Assembly: GCA_036785325.1 (NCBI GenBank)
Contig: JAXIVH010000050.1
Coordinates: 124,001-188,000 of the forward strand
DNA length: 64,000 bases
Source of the DNA: Urophycis tenuis
Lineage: Eukaryota; Chordata; Actinopteri; Gadiformes; Phycidae
Reading direction: 5' to 3'
In this document: one piece after another, positions 10,273 through 21,740 of the stretch
Layout of the letters: each line of letters opens with the position of its first letter
How positions within the stretch are numbered: position 1 is the first letter of the stretch
The notes under the pieces: model-generated
What the model was told of the DNA's origin: nothing
Databases searched by the model: none
Seen by the model: only the letters and a program-made list of their open reading frames with translations
Program-made: the position numbers and the translations under genes

Positions 10273-10512
10273 CACGCGTTTTTTTTGTAATACGTGTAGC
10301 TATGATAAAGGACACATGTTTTGGCCTGTTTTATTATTCATAGTTGGCTTAACAGTAATAGAATATTATTATATGCTATAAGTGACCAGACGTCCGAGAT
10401 CAAAACTGGGAGCATAATCCCCGAGAAGGGGGAAAAAAAGGGTCAGCTATGTTTAAGTATATATATATATGTGTGTGTATATATAAGTGTGTGTGTGTGT
10501 GTATATATGCGC

Positions 10513-10569
<57 letters not shown>

Positions 10570-10579
10570 AATCACTTAC

Positions 10580-11083
10580 TTGGAACGGCATGATCCCACA
10601 TCGCTGTGAAGGGACGGCGTTAACCAGGTGGGCGTGCAACCCCTCGAGAGAGTTGCTGCCTCACCGGCACTTGTACTTGTTCAGCCGGATGCAGTTCTTC
10701 ACAACCACCTTCACAGAGACATACAGCTGTATGCCAGGGGGGTCATGTAACACACAACCTATTGCAAGGTCCTCATTTATGCTGGTGTCATTTTGAAATG
10801 TTACCATATACAAGTTTGAATGGTTTTGACACACGATGACTGCAGAGACAGCTGCAGGATGGCCCACGAAGCAGGACGGAGGGGGCCTGTGGCTGTGCGG
10901 GGAGGACCAGCGGTATGGGTGCTGCCGACACAGGGGGCGGGCGGGCCACAGGCTGACGCAGCAGGAGGCCTCGGCTGGAGGCGGGTGGGCGCAGGAGGCT
11001 TCGGCCGGGTGGAGGACGACAACGAAGTGGGCTGAACGGGCCGGTTGGTGGGAGTCACAGGCTCTGGCTCATCAACAAATAAC
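10580..11083 (-). pseudogene. Exon-like block, copy 5 (class G), internal stop
   Basis: Module 10273-11295. TGA after KCR, and the preceding CAG codon is CAT (QDPP becomes HDPP). It has AACGAAGTGG, a variant otherwise seen only in copy 13, and a long uninterrupted TG tract. Confidence 0.5.
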
Positions 11084-11295
11084 CTGGAAATATAAAATAC
11101 ACACGTGATCAGTATTGATATTGATATCTTTTATAAGAACACTGTTCATACCGTTTACACTTTTTATACAACTGTTTATACAATGTCCATACTGTTTATT
11201 TATTAATGTTTATCACTGAAAAATAAAGGTGACTTGGTATGACTTGTGTGCTATTTTCTTTCCACAGCCAACAGAACACACATGAATCAGCTTAT

Positions 11296-11681
11296 TATTT
11301 CGACGACCCATGGGCAAATATAGTCACGCCATACGTCGTTGGAAAGCTTAGATTTCCCCGTTTAAAATGAGCCCATCTCCGAGAAATTTGGTTGCTCACA
11401 GACAAATCTGCGTCAGGTTGACTGAAGTCTACACAGCAGCTAAAGACATACCTTCAACGTTTCAATTAACATCAATCTTTCCTTACAGAACACAAATGAA
11501 TTAGCTTAGTATTTCAACGACCCTTTAGTGAATATAGACTTGCCATACGCCGTTGGAAAGCTTAGATTTCCCCGCTTAAAATGAGCCCATCCGCGAGCAG
11601 TCTGGTTGATCACAGACTAAACTGCGTCAGGTTGACTGAAGTCTACCCAGCAGCTAAAAACATACCTTCAACTTTTCAATT
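11296..11681 (+). repeat. Satellite array 5: two monomers
   Basis: 214 + 172 bp, the minimal array, made of one first-edge monomer (CTCCGAGAAATTTGG variant) and one class A edge monomer (CCCTTTAGTGAATATAGAC). This two-monomer array precedes most class A modules. Confidence 0.97.
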
Positions 11682-11836
11682 CACGCGTTTTTTTTGTAAT
11701 ACGCGTAGCTCTGATAAAGGACACATGTTTTGGCCTGTTTTATTATTCATAGTTGGCTTAACAGTAATAGAATATTATTATATGCTATAAGTGACCAGAC
11801 GTCCGAGATCAAACCTGGGAGCATAATCCCCGAGAA
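11682..11836 (+). repeat. Left arm of module 6, cut by LINE insertion
   Basis: Class A left arm (ACGCGTAGCTCTGATAAA), broken between CGAGAA and GGGGGAAAA. The rest of the arm resumes at 15258. GAA at 11834-11836 and 15255-15257 could be a 3-bp target-site duplication. Confidence 0.93.
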
Positions 11837-11846
11837 GAATCGAATA

Positions 11847-11860
11847 CCAAGATGGCGCCG
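11847..11860 (+). promoter_or_regulatory. YY1-like motif overlapping the LINE start codon
   Basis: CCAAGATGGCGCCG, close to the YY1 consensus CAAGATGGCGGC, lies 10 bp from the 5' end of the element and includes the ATG. Mammalian L1 has a YY1 site at its 5' end that sets the transcription start, so a similar role here is an analogy, not shown. Confidence 0.4.
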
Positions 11861-14800
11861 CGGATGGTCGCCTCGGTGTGTTGGTGCGCGTTGTTTTGTT
11901 TTGTTTTGTGTTTAAACTCCGTCTTTTGCGATGGCACCCGGAGCTCTTTCACCAGAGAAGAGCTCATGAACATCAGGGTAACAACGCCAGAGGATTTATT
12001 TCCTACTTTCGCTCTCCCAACATTGGAAATTTTGGACATTCTGGTCAAAGGTGCGCTCACCTTTGCTCACGCAGTAAAACGTCGGAGGAGAGGAAAACGT
12101 GCCGGTGCGCTTGTGCGTCTTCGCCAGCGCGGATTACGCACACCTCTACCGGGTATATTTCTCTCTAACGTGCGTTCACTGCCCAACAAACTGGACGAAT
12201 TACAACTGCTGTTGGGAAAAAACAGGGACTTTTATTCATCCGCTGTTTTGTGCTTTACGGAGACGTGGCTTTGTGGCTTAATACCGGACTCTGCGCTGCA
12301 GCTGGCAGGCTTCCAACTCTACAGAGCGGACAGAGACGCGGAACTCTCCGGCAAAACAAAAGGTGGAGGAATCTGTTTTTACATCAACAGTGGTTGGTGC
12401 AACGACGTGACGGCGATCCAGCAGCACTGTTCTCCTGATCTGGAATCTTACTTCATAAACTGTAAGCCCTTTTATTCACCCCGTGAGTTCGCTTCATTCA
12501 TTCTGGTCGGTGTTTACATTCCACCGTCGGCCAACGTGCAGGACGCACAGCGCATGCTCGCCGACCAGATACTGTGTGTGGAGCGTACCAACCCGGACTC
12601 CTTAGTTATTGTCGTTGGTGATTTTAACAAAGGAAACCTCACTCACGAACTCCCTAAATATAGACAGTTTATTAAATGCCCGACCAGAGAGGAGAACATT
12701 CTGGATCACTGTTACACCACAGTCAGGGATGCCTATCACGCCGTCCCCCGTGCTGCACTGGGACACTCTGACCACGTCATGGTCCACCTGATTCCTGCGT
12801 ACAGGCAGAAATTAAAGCTCTGCAAACCTGTAGTGAGGACATCAAAGAAGTGGACCAGTGAGGCCGTGGAGGATCTCCAGGCGTGTTTGGACTCTACTGA
12901 CTGGGATGTGTTCAGGACTGCTACCAACAGTCTGGATGAGTACACAGAGGCTGTGACGTCCTACATCAGTTTCTGTGAGGACAACTGTATTCCAACACGC
13001 ACCAGGGTGAGTTACAACAATGACAAACCCTGGTTCACAGCCAAACTCAGAAGGTTAAGGTTGGATAAGGAAGTTGCCTTCAGGAGTGGGGACAAAGACA
13101 GTTATAAAGAGGCGAAGTACAAGTTTGGCAAGGCGGTGAAAGAGGCTAAACGAGTGTACTCTGAGAAGCTCCAACACCACTTCTCAGCCAACGACTCTGC
13201 GTCTGTCTGGAAAGGGCTTAGGCAAATCACCAACTACAAGCCTAAAGCCCCCCACTCCATCAACGACCATCGTCTGGCCAATGACCTGAACGAGTTCTAC
13301 TGCCGCTTTGAAAGACAAAGGGACAGTCCTGCAACCATCCCCCATGACACCTCCCAACAGCTCCAGCTTATCACCTCCCCCACCTCAGTGGGGGCCTGGG
13401 CACCTCCACCAATGCCAAACTTAAAGGTCCCCCCCTCGACCCCCCCACCCACCTCAGTGACGACTCTTTCCATCCATGAGAGGGACGTCAACAAACTCTT
13501 CAGGAGACAGAACCCCCGGAAAGCTGCTGGACCGGATTCTGTCTCCCCATCCACCTTGAAGCACTGTGCTGATCAGCTGTCTCCAGTGTTCACAGACATT
13601 TTCAACACCTCACTGGAGACATGTCACGTGCCAGCCTGCTTCAAGACCTCTACCATCATTCCTGTCCCCAAGAAGCCAAGGACCACAGGACTTAACGACT
13701 TCAGACCCGTCGCCCTGACCTCTGTGGTTATGAAGTCCTTTGAGCGCCTTGTGCTCTCACACCTGAAAGGCATCACCGACCCCCTCCTGGACCCCCTGCA
13801 GTTTGCCTACAGAGCCAACAGGTCTGTAGACGATGCAGTCAACTTGGCCTTCCACTACATCCTCCAGCACCTGGACTCCGCAGGAACCTACGCCAGGATC
13901 CTGTTTGTGGATTTCAGCTCTGCTTTCAACACTATCATCCCGGCTCTGCTTCAGGAGAAGCTCTCCCAGCTTAGTGTGCCTGACTCCACCTGCAGGTGGA
14001 TTACAGACTTCCTGTCTGACAGGAAGCAGCATGTGAAGCTGGGAAAATGCATCTCCGACTCACAGACCATCAGCACCGGTTCCCCCCAGGGCTGTGTTCT
14101 TTCTCCTCTGCTCTTCTCCCTGTACACAAACAGCTGCACCTCCAGTCACCAGTCCGTCAAGCTTCTGAAGTTTGCGGATGACACCACCCTCATTGGACTC
14201 ATTTCTGATGGTGATGAGTCTGACTACAGGTGGGAGATAGACCATCTGGTGACATGGTGCAGCCGGAACAACCTAGAGCTCAATGCTCTAAAGACAGTGG
14301 AGATGGTTGTGGACTTCAGGAAGTACTCAGCCTCACCTGCCCCCATCACCCTCTGCGACTACACAATTGACACTGTGGAGTCTTTCCGCTTCCTGGGAAC
14401 TGTCATCTCCCAGGATCTCAAGTGGGAGCTGAACATCAGCTCCCTCATCAAGAAAGCCCAGCAGAGGATGTACTTCCTTAGGCAGCTGAAGAAATTCAAC
14501 CTGCCCAGGACAATGATGGTGCACTTCTACTCCTCCATCATTGAGTCCATCCTCACCTCCTCCATCACCATCTGGTTCGCTGCTGCCACCGCCAAGGACA
14601 AGGGCAGACTGCAGCGCATCATTCGGTCTGCAGAGAAGGTGATTGGCTGCAATCTGCCGTCGCTCCAGGACCTGTACACCTCCAGGACCCTGAGGCGTGC
14701 AGGTAAGATTATGGCCGACCCCTCCCACCCCGGTCACCATCTCTTTGCATCACTCCCCTCTGGCAGGAGGCTGCGGTCCATCAGGACCAAAACCTCACGG

Positions 14801-14863
14801 CATAAGAACAGTTTTTTCCCGTCTGCCACTAGCCTTGTCAACAAGGCCCGGAGCCCCCACTGA
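11852..14863 (+). CDS. LINE endonuclease/reverse transcriptase polyprotein, intact ORF
   Basis: 1003 residues, no internal stop or frameshift. It nicks target DNA and copies the element's RNA at the nick. Residues 1-26 are hydrophobic and Cys-rich. A basic stretch (KRRRRGKR) lies at 76-83. AP-endonuclease domain about 100-312: SNVRSLPNK with N106, TETW with E137, VVGDFN with D257 and N259, LDH at 284-286, and GHSDH with catalytic-type H308. Reverse transcriptase about 555-800: KAAGPDS, NDFRPVAL, FVDFSSAFNT with D687, STGSPQGCVLSP, KFADD with D776 and D777. A C-terminal region with VESFRFLG and SGRR follows, as in fish LINEs. LYTNSC at about 758 has Ser where I recall Asp as usual. The first ATG is chosen because it is 15 bp from the element's end, in frame with no earlier start. 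All catalytic residues I can check are present, so the protein could be active. Confidence 0.93.
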   Translation: MAPRMVASVCWCALFCFVLCLNSVFCDGTRSSFTREELMNIRVTTPEDLFPTFALPTLEILDILVKGALTFAHAVKRRRRGKRAGALVRLRQRGLRTPLPGIFLSNVRSLPNKLDELQLLLGKNRDFYSSAVLCFTETWLCGLIPDSALQLAGFQLYRADRDAELSGKTKGGGICFYINSGWCNDVTAIQQHCSPDLESYFINCKPFYSPREFASFILVGVYIPPSANVQDAQRMLADQILCVERTNPDSLVIVVGDFNKGNLTHELPKYRQFIKCPTREENILDHCYTTVRDAYHAVPRAALGHSDHVMVHLIPAYRQKLKLCKPVVRTSKKWTSEAVEDLQACLDSTDWDVFRTATNSLDEYTEAVTSYISFCEDNCIPTRTRVSYNNDKPWFTAKLRRLRLDKEVAFRSGDKDSYKEAKYKFGKAVKEAKRVYSEKLQHHFSANDSASVWKGLRQITNYKPKAPHSINDHRLANDLNEFYCRFERQRDSPATIPHDTSQQLQLITSPTSVGAWAPPPMPNLKVPPSTPPPTSVTTLSIHERDVNKLFRRQNPRKAAGPDSVSPSTLKHCADQLSPVFTDIFNTSLETCHVPACFKTSTIIPVPKKPRTTGLNDFRPVALTSVVMKSFERLVLSHLKGITDPLLDPLQFAYRANRSVDDAVNLAFHYILQHLDSAGTYARILFVDFSSAFNTIIPALLQEKLSQLSVPDSTCRWITDFLSDRKQHVKLGKCISDSQTISTGSPQGCVLSPLLFSLYTNSCTSSHQSVKLLKFADDTTLIGLISDGDESDYRWEIDHLVTWCSRNNLELNALKTVEMVVDFRKYSASPAPITLCDYTIDTVESFRFLGTVISQDLKWELNISSLIKKAQQRMYFLRQLKKFNLPRTMMVHFYSSIIESILTSSITIWFAAATAKDKGRLQRIIRSAEKVIGCNLPSLQDLYTSRTLRRAGKIMADPSHPGHHLFASLPSGRRLRSIRTKTSRHKNSFFPSATSLVNKARSPH

Positions 14864-15224
14864 CACTGACTCTCTCCCTCCCCCCACACAGACCTACATG
14901 CTACATTAACGTGGCATCTTCAGATCGTCTGCGTTATATTAACGCACAGTGTGTACAGTGTGCACTCATTCGGGTCCACCATTTTTCCATTTTCCTCTGC
15001 ATGCACTACTGCTCTGTATTCCATATCCATATTCATATTCATACTCATATTCATTGTACATTGTATATATATATTTATTTTATTTTATTATGGTTATTTT
15101 ACTTTTCTACTTTTTTACTTTTTTTTTTTTTTACTTACTTATATTTTTAATACTGTTTTTTCCCTTGCACCAATTGCACCAAGTCGAATTCCTTGTAGGT
15201 GTAAACCTACTTGGCAATAAACTT
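14864..15224 (+). other. LINE 3' untranslated region
   Basis: About 360 bp without a coding frame of interest. It contains a CT-rich start, a run of TCATATTC-like units, a 14-base T run at 15119-15132 and AATAAA at 15216-15221. The 3' end of such RNAs is what the reverse transcriptase recognises, so this stretch and the hexamers are the likely binding site (family knowledge). Confidence 0.75.
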
Positions 15225-15254
15225 GATTCTGATTCTGATTCTGATTCTGATTCT
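15225..15254 (+). repeat. Five GATTCT hexamers at the LINE 3' end
   Basis: Five perfect tandem copies, then GAA and the resumed module sequence GGGGGAAAAAAA. Short 3' tandem repeats are characteristic of the CR1/L2/Rex1 group. Confidence 0.9.
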
Positions 15255-15341
15255 GAAGGGGGAAAAAAAGGGTCAGCTATGTTTAAGTATATATATATAT
15301 GTGTGTGTATATATGCGAGTGTGTGTGTGTGTGTGTATATA

Positions 15342-15405
<64 letters not shown>

Positions 15406-15417
15406 TTAATCACTTAC

Positions 15418-15921
15418 TTGGAACGGCATGATCCCATATCGCTGTGAAGGGATGGCGTTAACCAGGTGGGCGTGCAACCCCTCGAGAGAGTTGCTGCCTC
15501 ACCGGCACTTGTACTTGTTCAGCCGGATGCAGTTCTTCACAACCACCTTCACAGAGACATACAGCTGTATGCCAGGGGGGTCCTGTAACACACAACCTAT
15601 TGCAAGGTCCTCATTTATGCTGGTGTCATTTTTAAATGTTACCATATACAAGTTTGAATGGTTTTGACACACGATGACTGCAGAGACAGCTGCAGGATGG
15701 CCCACGAAGCAGGACGGAGGGGGCCTGTGGCTGTGCGGGGAGGACCAGCGGTATGGGTGCTGCCGACACAGGGGGCGGGCGGGCCACAGGCTGATGCAGC
15801 AGGAGGCCTCGGCTGGAGGCGGGTGGGCGCAGGAGGCTTCGGCCGGGTGGAGGACGACAACGCAGTGGGCTGAACGGGCCGGTTGGTGGGAGTCACAGGC
15901 TCTGGCTCATCAACAAATAAC
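15418..15921 (-). pseudogene. Exon-like block, copy 6 (class A left, stop-bearing), module split by LINE
   Basis: Module 11682-16133 including the LINE. The microsatellite has the class A TTTG interruption, but the block carries TGA after KCR without the HDPP change, unlike every other class A copy, which suggests a crossover between microsatellite and codon. It also has a private TTTTTAAATG where others read TTTTGAAATG. Confidence 0.5.
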
Positions 15922-16133
15922 CTGGAAATATAAAATACACACGTGATCAGTATTGATATTGATATCTTTTATAAGAACACTGTTCATACCGTTTACACTT
16001 TTTATACAACTGTTTATACAATGTCCATACTGTTTATTTATTAATGTTTATCACTGAAAAATAAAGGTGACTTGGTATGACTTGTGTGCTATTTTCTTTC
16101 CACAGCCAACAGAACACACATGAATCAGCTTAT

Positions 16134-17589
16134 TATTTCGACGACCCATGGGCAAATATAGTCATGCCATACGTCGTTGGAAAGCTTAGATTTCCCCGTT
16201 TAAAATGAGCCCATCTCCGAGCAATTTGGTTGCTCACAGACAAATCTGCGTCAGGTTGACTGAAGTCTACACAGCAGCTAAAGACATACCTTCAACGTTT
16301 CAATTAACATCAATCTTTCCTTACAGAACACAAATTAATTAGCTTAGTATTTCAACGACCCTTTAGTGAATATAGTCTTGCCATACGCCGTTGGAAAGCT
16401 TAGATTTCCCCGCTTAAAATGAGCCCATCCGCGAGCAGTCTGGTTGATCACAGACTAAACTGCGTCAGGTTGACTAAAGTCTACCCAGCAGCTAAAAACA
16501 TACCTTCAACGTTTCAATTAACATCAATCTTTCCTTACAGAACACAAATTAATTAGCTTAGTATTTCAACGACCCATGAGTCAATATAGTCTTGCCATAC
16601 GCCTTTGGAAAGCTTAGATTTCCCCGCTTAAAATGAGCCCATCCGCGAGCAGTCTGGTTGATCACAGACTAAACTGCGTCAGGTTGAATGAAGTCTACCC
16701 AGCAGCTAAAAACATACCTTTAACGTTTCAATTAACATCAATCTTTCCTTACAGAACACAAATTAATTAGCTTAGTATTTCAACGGCCCTTTGGTGAATA
16801 TAGTCTTGCCATACGCCGTTGGAAAGCTTAGATTTCCCCGCTTATAATGAGCCCATCCCCGAGCAATTTGGTTGCTGACAGACAAATCTGCGTCAGGTTG
16901 ACTGAAGTCTACACAGCAGCTAAAGACATACCTTCAACGTTTCAATTAACATCAATCTTTCCTTACAGAACACAAATTAATTAGCTTAGTATTTAAACGA
17001 CCCATGAGTCAATATAGTCTTGCCATACGCCGTTGAAAAGCTTAGATTTCCCTGCTTAAAATGAGCCCATCCGCCAGCAGTCTGGTTGATCACAGACAAA
17101 ACTGTGTCAGGTTGAGTGAAGTCTACCCAGCAGCTAAAAACATACCTTCAACGTTTCAATTAACATCAATCTTTCCTTACAGAACACAAATTAATTATCT
17201 TAGTATTTCAACGACCCATGAGTCAATATAGTCTTGCCATACGCCGTTGGAAAGCTTAGATTTCCCCGCTTAAAATGAGCCCATCCGCGAGCAGTCTGGT
17301 TGCTCACAGACAAAACTGCGTCAGGTTGACTGAAGTCTACCCAGCAGCTAAAAACATACCTTCAACGTTTCAATTAAGATCAATCTTTCAATAAAGAACA
17401 GAAATTAATTAGCTTAGTATTTCAACGACCCATGACTCAATATAATCTTGCCATACGCCGTTGGGAACCTTAGATTTCCCCGCTTAAAATGAGCCCATCC
17501 CCGAGCAATTTGGTTGATCACAGACTAAACTGCGTCAGGTTGACTGAAGTCTACCCAGCAGCTAAAAACATACCTTCAACTTTTCAATT
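16134..17589 (+). repeat. Satellite array 6: seven monomers
   Basis: 6 x 214 + 172 bp. Marked by GCCTTTGGAAAGC, TTGCTGACAGACAAATC and TATTTAAACGACCC, all repeated in arrays 9 and 14 at the same places. With module 7 it forms a 2,445-bp block present three times. Confidence 0.97.
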
Positions 17590-17862
17590 CACACGTTTTT
17601 TTTGTAATACGTGTAGCTATGATAAAGGACACATGTTTTGGCCTGTTTTATTATTCATAGTTGGCTTAACAGTAATAGAATATTATTATATGCTATAAGT
17701 GACCAGACGTCCGAGATCAAAACTGGGAGCATAATCCCCGAGAAGGGGGAAAAAAAGGGTCAGCTATGTTTAAGTATATATATATATGTGTGTGTATATA
17801 TGCGTGTGTGTGTGTGTATATATGCGCGTGTGTGTGTGTGTGTGTGTGTTTTAATCACTTAC

Positions 17863-18366
17863 TTGGAACGGCATGATCCCACATCGCTGTGAAGGGATGG
17901 CGTTAACCAGGTGGGCGTGCAACCCCTCGAGAGAGTTGCTGCCTCACCGGCACTTGTACTTGTTCAGCCGGATGCAGTTCTTCACAACCACCTTCACAGA
18001 GACATACAGCTGTATGCCAGGGGGGTCATGTAACACACAACCTATTGCAAGGTCCTCATTTATGCTGGTGTCATTTTGAAATGTTACCATATACAAGTTT
18101 GAATGGTTTTGACACACGATGACTGCAGAGACAGCTGCAGGATGGCCCACGAAGCAGGACGGAGGGGGCCTGTGGCTGTGCGGGGAGGACCAGCGGTATG
18201 GGTGCTGCCGACACAGGGGGCGGGCGGGCCACAGGCTGACGCAGCAGGAGGCCTCGGCTGGAGGCGGGTGGGCGCAGGAGGCTTCGGCCGGGTGGAGGAC
18301 GACAACGCAGTGGGCTGAACGGGCCGGTTGGTGGGAGTCACAGGCTCTGGCTCATCAACAAATAAC
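17863..18366 (-). pseudogene. Exon-like block, copy 7 (class E), internal stop
   Basis: Module 17590-18578. TGA after KCR and HDPP. It shares the shortest TG tract in the window with copies 10 and 15; the junction-to-marker distance of 494 bp is the same in all three. Confidence 0.5.
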
Positions 18367-18578
18367 CTGGAAATATAAAATACACACGTGATCAGTATTG
18401 ATATTGATATCTTTTATAAGAACACTGTTCATACCGTTTACACTTTTTATACAACTGTTTATACAATGTCCATACTGTTTATTTATTAATGTTTATCACT
18501 GAAAAATAAAGGTGACTTGGTATGACTTGTGTGCTATTTTCTTTCCACAGCCAACAGAACACACATGAATCAGCTTAT

Positions 18579-20034
18579 TATTTCGACGACCCATGGGCAA
18601 ATATAGTCATGCCATACGTCGTTGGAAAGCTTAGATTTCCCCGTTTAAAATTAGCCAATCTCCGAGCAATTTGGTTGCTCACAGACAAATCTGCGTCAGG
18701 TTGACTGAAGTCTACACAGCAGCTAAAGACATACCTTCAACGTTTCAATTAACATCAATCTTTCCTTACAGAACACAAATGAATTAGCTTAGTATTTCAA
18801 CGACCCTTTAGTGAATATAGTCTTGCCATACGCCGTTGGAAAGCTTAGATTTCCCCGCTTAAAATGAGCCCATCCGCGAGCAGTCTGGTTGATCACAGAC
18901 TAAACTGCGTCAGGTTGACTGAAGTCTACCCAGCAGCTAAAAACATACCTTCAACGTTTCAATTAACATCAATCTTTCCTTACAGAACACAAATTAATTA
19001 GCTTAGTATTTCAACGACCCATGAGTCAATATAGTCTTGCCATACGCCGTTGGAAAGCTTAGATTTCCCCGCTTAAAATGAGCCCATCCGCAAGCAGTCT
19101 GGTTGATCACAGACTAAACTGCGTCAGGTTGAATGAAGTCTACCCAGCAGCCAAAAACATACCTTCAACGTTTCAATTAACATCAATCTTTCCTTACAGA
19201 ACACAAATTAATTAGCTTAGTATTTCAACGACCCATGAGTCAATATAGTCTTGCCATACGCCGTTGGAAAGCTTAGATTTCCCCGCTTAAAATGAGCCCA
19301 TCCGCGAGCAGTCTGGTTGATCACAGACTAAACTGCGTCAGGTTGACTGAAGTCTACCCAGCAGCTAAAAACATACCTTCAACGTTTCAATTAACATCAA
19401 TCTTTCCTTACAGAACACAAATTAATTAGCTTAGTATTTCAACGACCCATGAGTCGATATAGTCTTGCCATACGCCGTTGGAAAGCTTAGATTTCCCCGC
19501 TTAAAATGAGCCCATCCGCGAGCAGTCTGGTTGATCACAGACTAAACTGCGTCAGGTTGACTGAAGTCTACCCAGCAGCTAAAAACATACCTTCAACGTT
19601 TCAATTAACATCAATCTTTCCTTACAGAACACAAATTAATTAGCTTAGTATTTCAACGACCAATGAGTCAATATAGTCTTGCCATACGCCGTTGGAAAGC
19701 TTAGATTTCCCCGCTTAAAATGAGACCATCCGCGAGCAGTCTGCTTGCTCACAGACAAAACTGCGTCAGGTTGACTGAAGTCTACCCAGCAGCTAAAAAC
19801 ATACCTTCAACGTTTCAATTAAGATCAATCTTTCAATAAAGAACAGAAATTAATTAGCTTAGTATTTCAACGACCCATGACTCAATATAGTCTTGCCATA
19901 CGCCGTTGGGAACCTTAGATTTCCCCGCTTAAAATGAGCCCATCCCCGAGCAATTTGGTTGCTCACAGACAAAACTGCGTCAGGTTGACTGAAGTCTACC
20001 CAGCAGCTAAAAACATACCTTCAACTTTTCAATT
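18579..20034 (+). repeat. Satellite array 7: seven monomers
   Basis: 6 x 214 + 172 bp. The first monomer has TTAGCCAATCTCC. Array 12 looks like this array with two monomers removed. Confidence 0.97.
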
Positions 20035-20272
20035 CACGCGTTTTTTTTGTAACACGTGTAGCTATGATAAAGGACACATGTTTTGGCCTGTTTTATTATT
20101 CATAGTTGGCTTAACAGTAATAGAATATTATTGTATGCTATAAGTGACCAGACGTCCGAGATCAAAACTGGGAGCATAATCCCCGAGAAGGGGGAAAAAA
20201 AGGGTCAGCTATGTTTAAGTATATATATATATGTGTGTATATATAAGTGTGTGTGTGTGTGTATATATGCGC

Positions 20273-20313
<41 letters not shown>

Positions 20314-20323
20314 AATCACTTAC

Positions 20324-20827
20324 TTGGAACGGCATGATCCCACATCGCTGTGAAGGGACGGCGTTAACCAGGTGGGCGTGCAACCCCTCGAGAGAGTTGC
20401 TGCCTCACCGGCACTTGTACTTGTTCAGCCGGATGCAGTTCTTCACAACCACCTTCACAGAGACATACAGCTGTATGCCAGGGGGGTCATGTAACACACA
20501 ACCTATTGCAAGGTCCTCATTTATGCTGGTGTCATTTTGAAATGTTACCATATACAAGTTTGAATGGTTTTGACACACGATGACTGCAGAGACAGCTGCA
20601 GGATGGCCCACGAAGCAGGACGGAGGGGGCCTGTGGCTGTGCGGGGAGGACCAGCGGTATGGGTGCTGCCGACACAGGGGGCGGGCGGGCCACAGGCTGA
20701 CGCAGCAGGAGGCCTCGGCTGGAGGCGGGTGGGCGCAGGAGGCTTCGGCCGGGTGGAGGACGACAACGCAGTGGGCTGAACGGGCCGGTTGGTGGGAGTC
20801 ACAGGCTCTGGCTCATCAACAAATAAC
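20324..20827 (-). pseudogene. Exon-like block, copy 8 (class F), internal stop
   Basis: Module 20035-21039. TGA after KCR, HDPP. The left arm has the class F TTGTATGCT variant and GTAACACGTGTAGC. Confidence 0.5.
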
Positions 20828-21039
20828 CTGGAAATATAAAATACACACGTGATCAGTATTGATATTGATATCTTTTATAAGAACACTGTTCATACCGTTT
20901 ACACTTTTTATACAACTGTTTATACAATGTCCATACTGTTTATTTATTAATGTTTATCACTGAAAAATAAAGGTGACTTGGTATGACTTGTGTGCTATTT
21001 TCTTTCCACAGCCAACAGAACACACATGAATCAGCTTAT

Positions 21040-21425
21040 TATTTCGACGACCCATGGGCAAATATAGTCATGCCATACGTCGTTGGAAAGCTTAGATTTC
21101 CCCGTTTAAAATGAGCCCATCTCCGAGAAATTTGGTTGCTCACAGACAAATCTGCGTCAGGTTGACTGAAGTCTACACAGCAGCTAAAGACATACCTTCA
21201 ACGTTTCAATTAACATCAATCTTTCCTTACAGAACACAAATGAATTAGCTTAGTATTTCAACGACCCTTTAGTGAATATAGACTTGCCATACGCCGTTGG
21301 AAAGCTTAGATTTCCCCGCTTAAAATGAGCCCATCCGCGAGCAGTCTGGTTGATCACAGACTAAACTGCGTCAGGTTGACTGAAGTCTACCCAGCAGCTA
21401 AAAACATACCTTCAACTTTTCAATT
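21040..21425 (+). repeat. Satellite array 8: two monomers
   Basis: 214 + 172 bp, same two edge types as array 5 and same length as array 13, its duplicate. Confidence 0.97.
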
Positions 21426-21675
21426 CACGCGTTTTTTTTGTAATACGCGTAGCTCTGATAAAGGACACATGTTTTGGCCTGTTTTATTATTCATAGTTGG
21501 CTTAACAGTAATAGAATATTATTATATGCTATAAGTGACCAGACGTCCGAGATCAAACCTGGGAGCATAATCCCCGAGAAGGGGGAAAAAAAGGGTCAGC
21601 TATGTTTAAGTATATATATATATGTGTGTGTATATATGCGAGTGTGTGTGTGTGTGTGTATATATGCGCGCGCGC

Positions 21676-21728
<53 letters not shown>

Positions 21729-21740
21729 TTAATCACTTAC

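Larger units (their letters stand above)
11837..15254 (+). mobile_element. CR1/L2/Rex1-type non-LTR retrotransposon (LINE), single insertion
   Basis: A 3,418-bp insertion absent from the other 30 modules, so its borders are read directly against the uninterrupted copies. It has a 15-bp leader, one 1003-codon ORF with AP-type endonuclease and reverse transcriptase, a T-rich 3' UTR, AATAAA, and five GATTCT hexamers at the end. A tandem short-repeat tail rather than poly(A), and a target duplication of 3 bp or less, fit the CR1/L2/Rex1 group. I cannot separate Rex1 from L2 by eye. No separate ORF1 is present, so it is either 5'-truncated or from a lineage with a single ORF. Codon and base composition differ sharply from the surrounding satellite. 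Confidence 0.93.

Noticed and set aside
13757..14032. Minus-strand and other-frame ORFs within the LINE
   Set aside because: They overlap the conserved endonuclease/reverse transcriptase frame and have no motifs of their own.
15225..15254. Telomere-like or independent microsatellite of GATTCT
   Set aside because: It sits at the exact 3' border of the LINE and is best explained as its tail.
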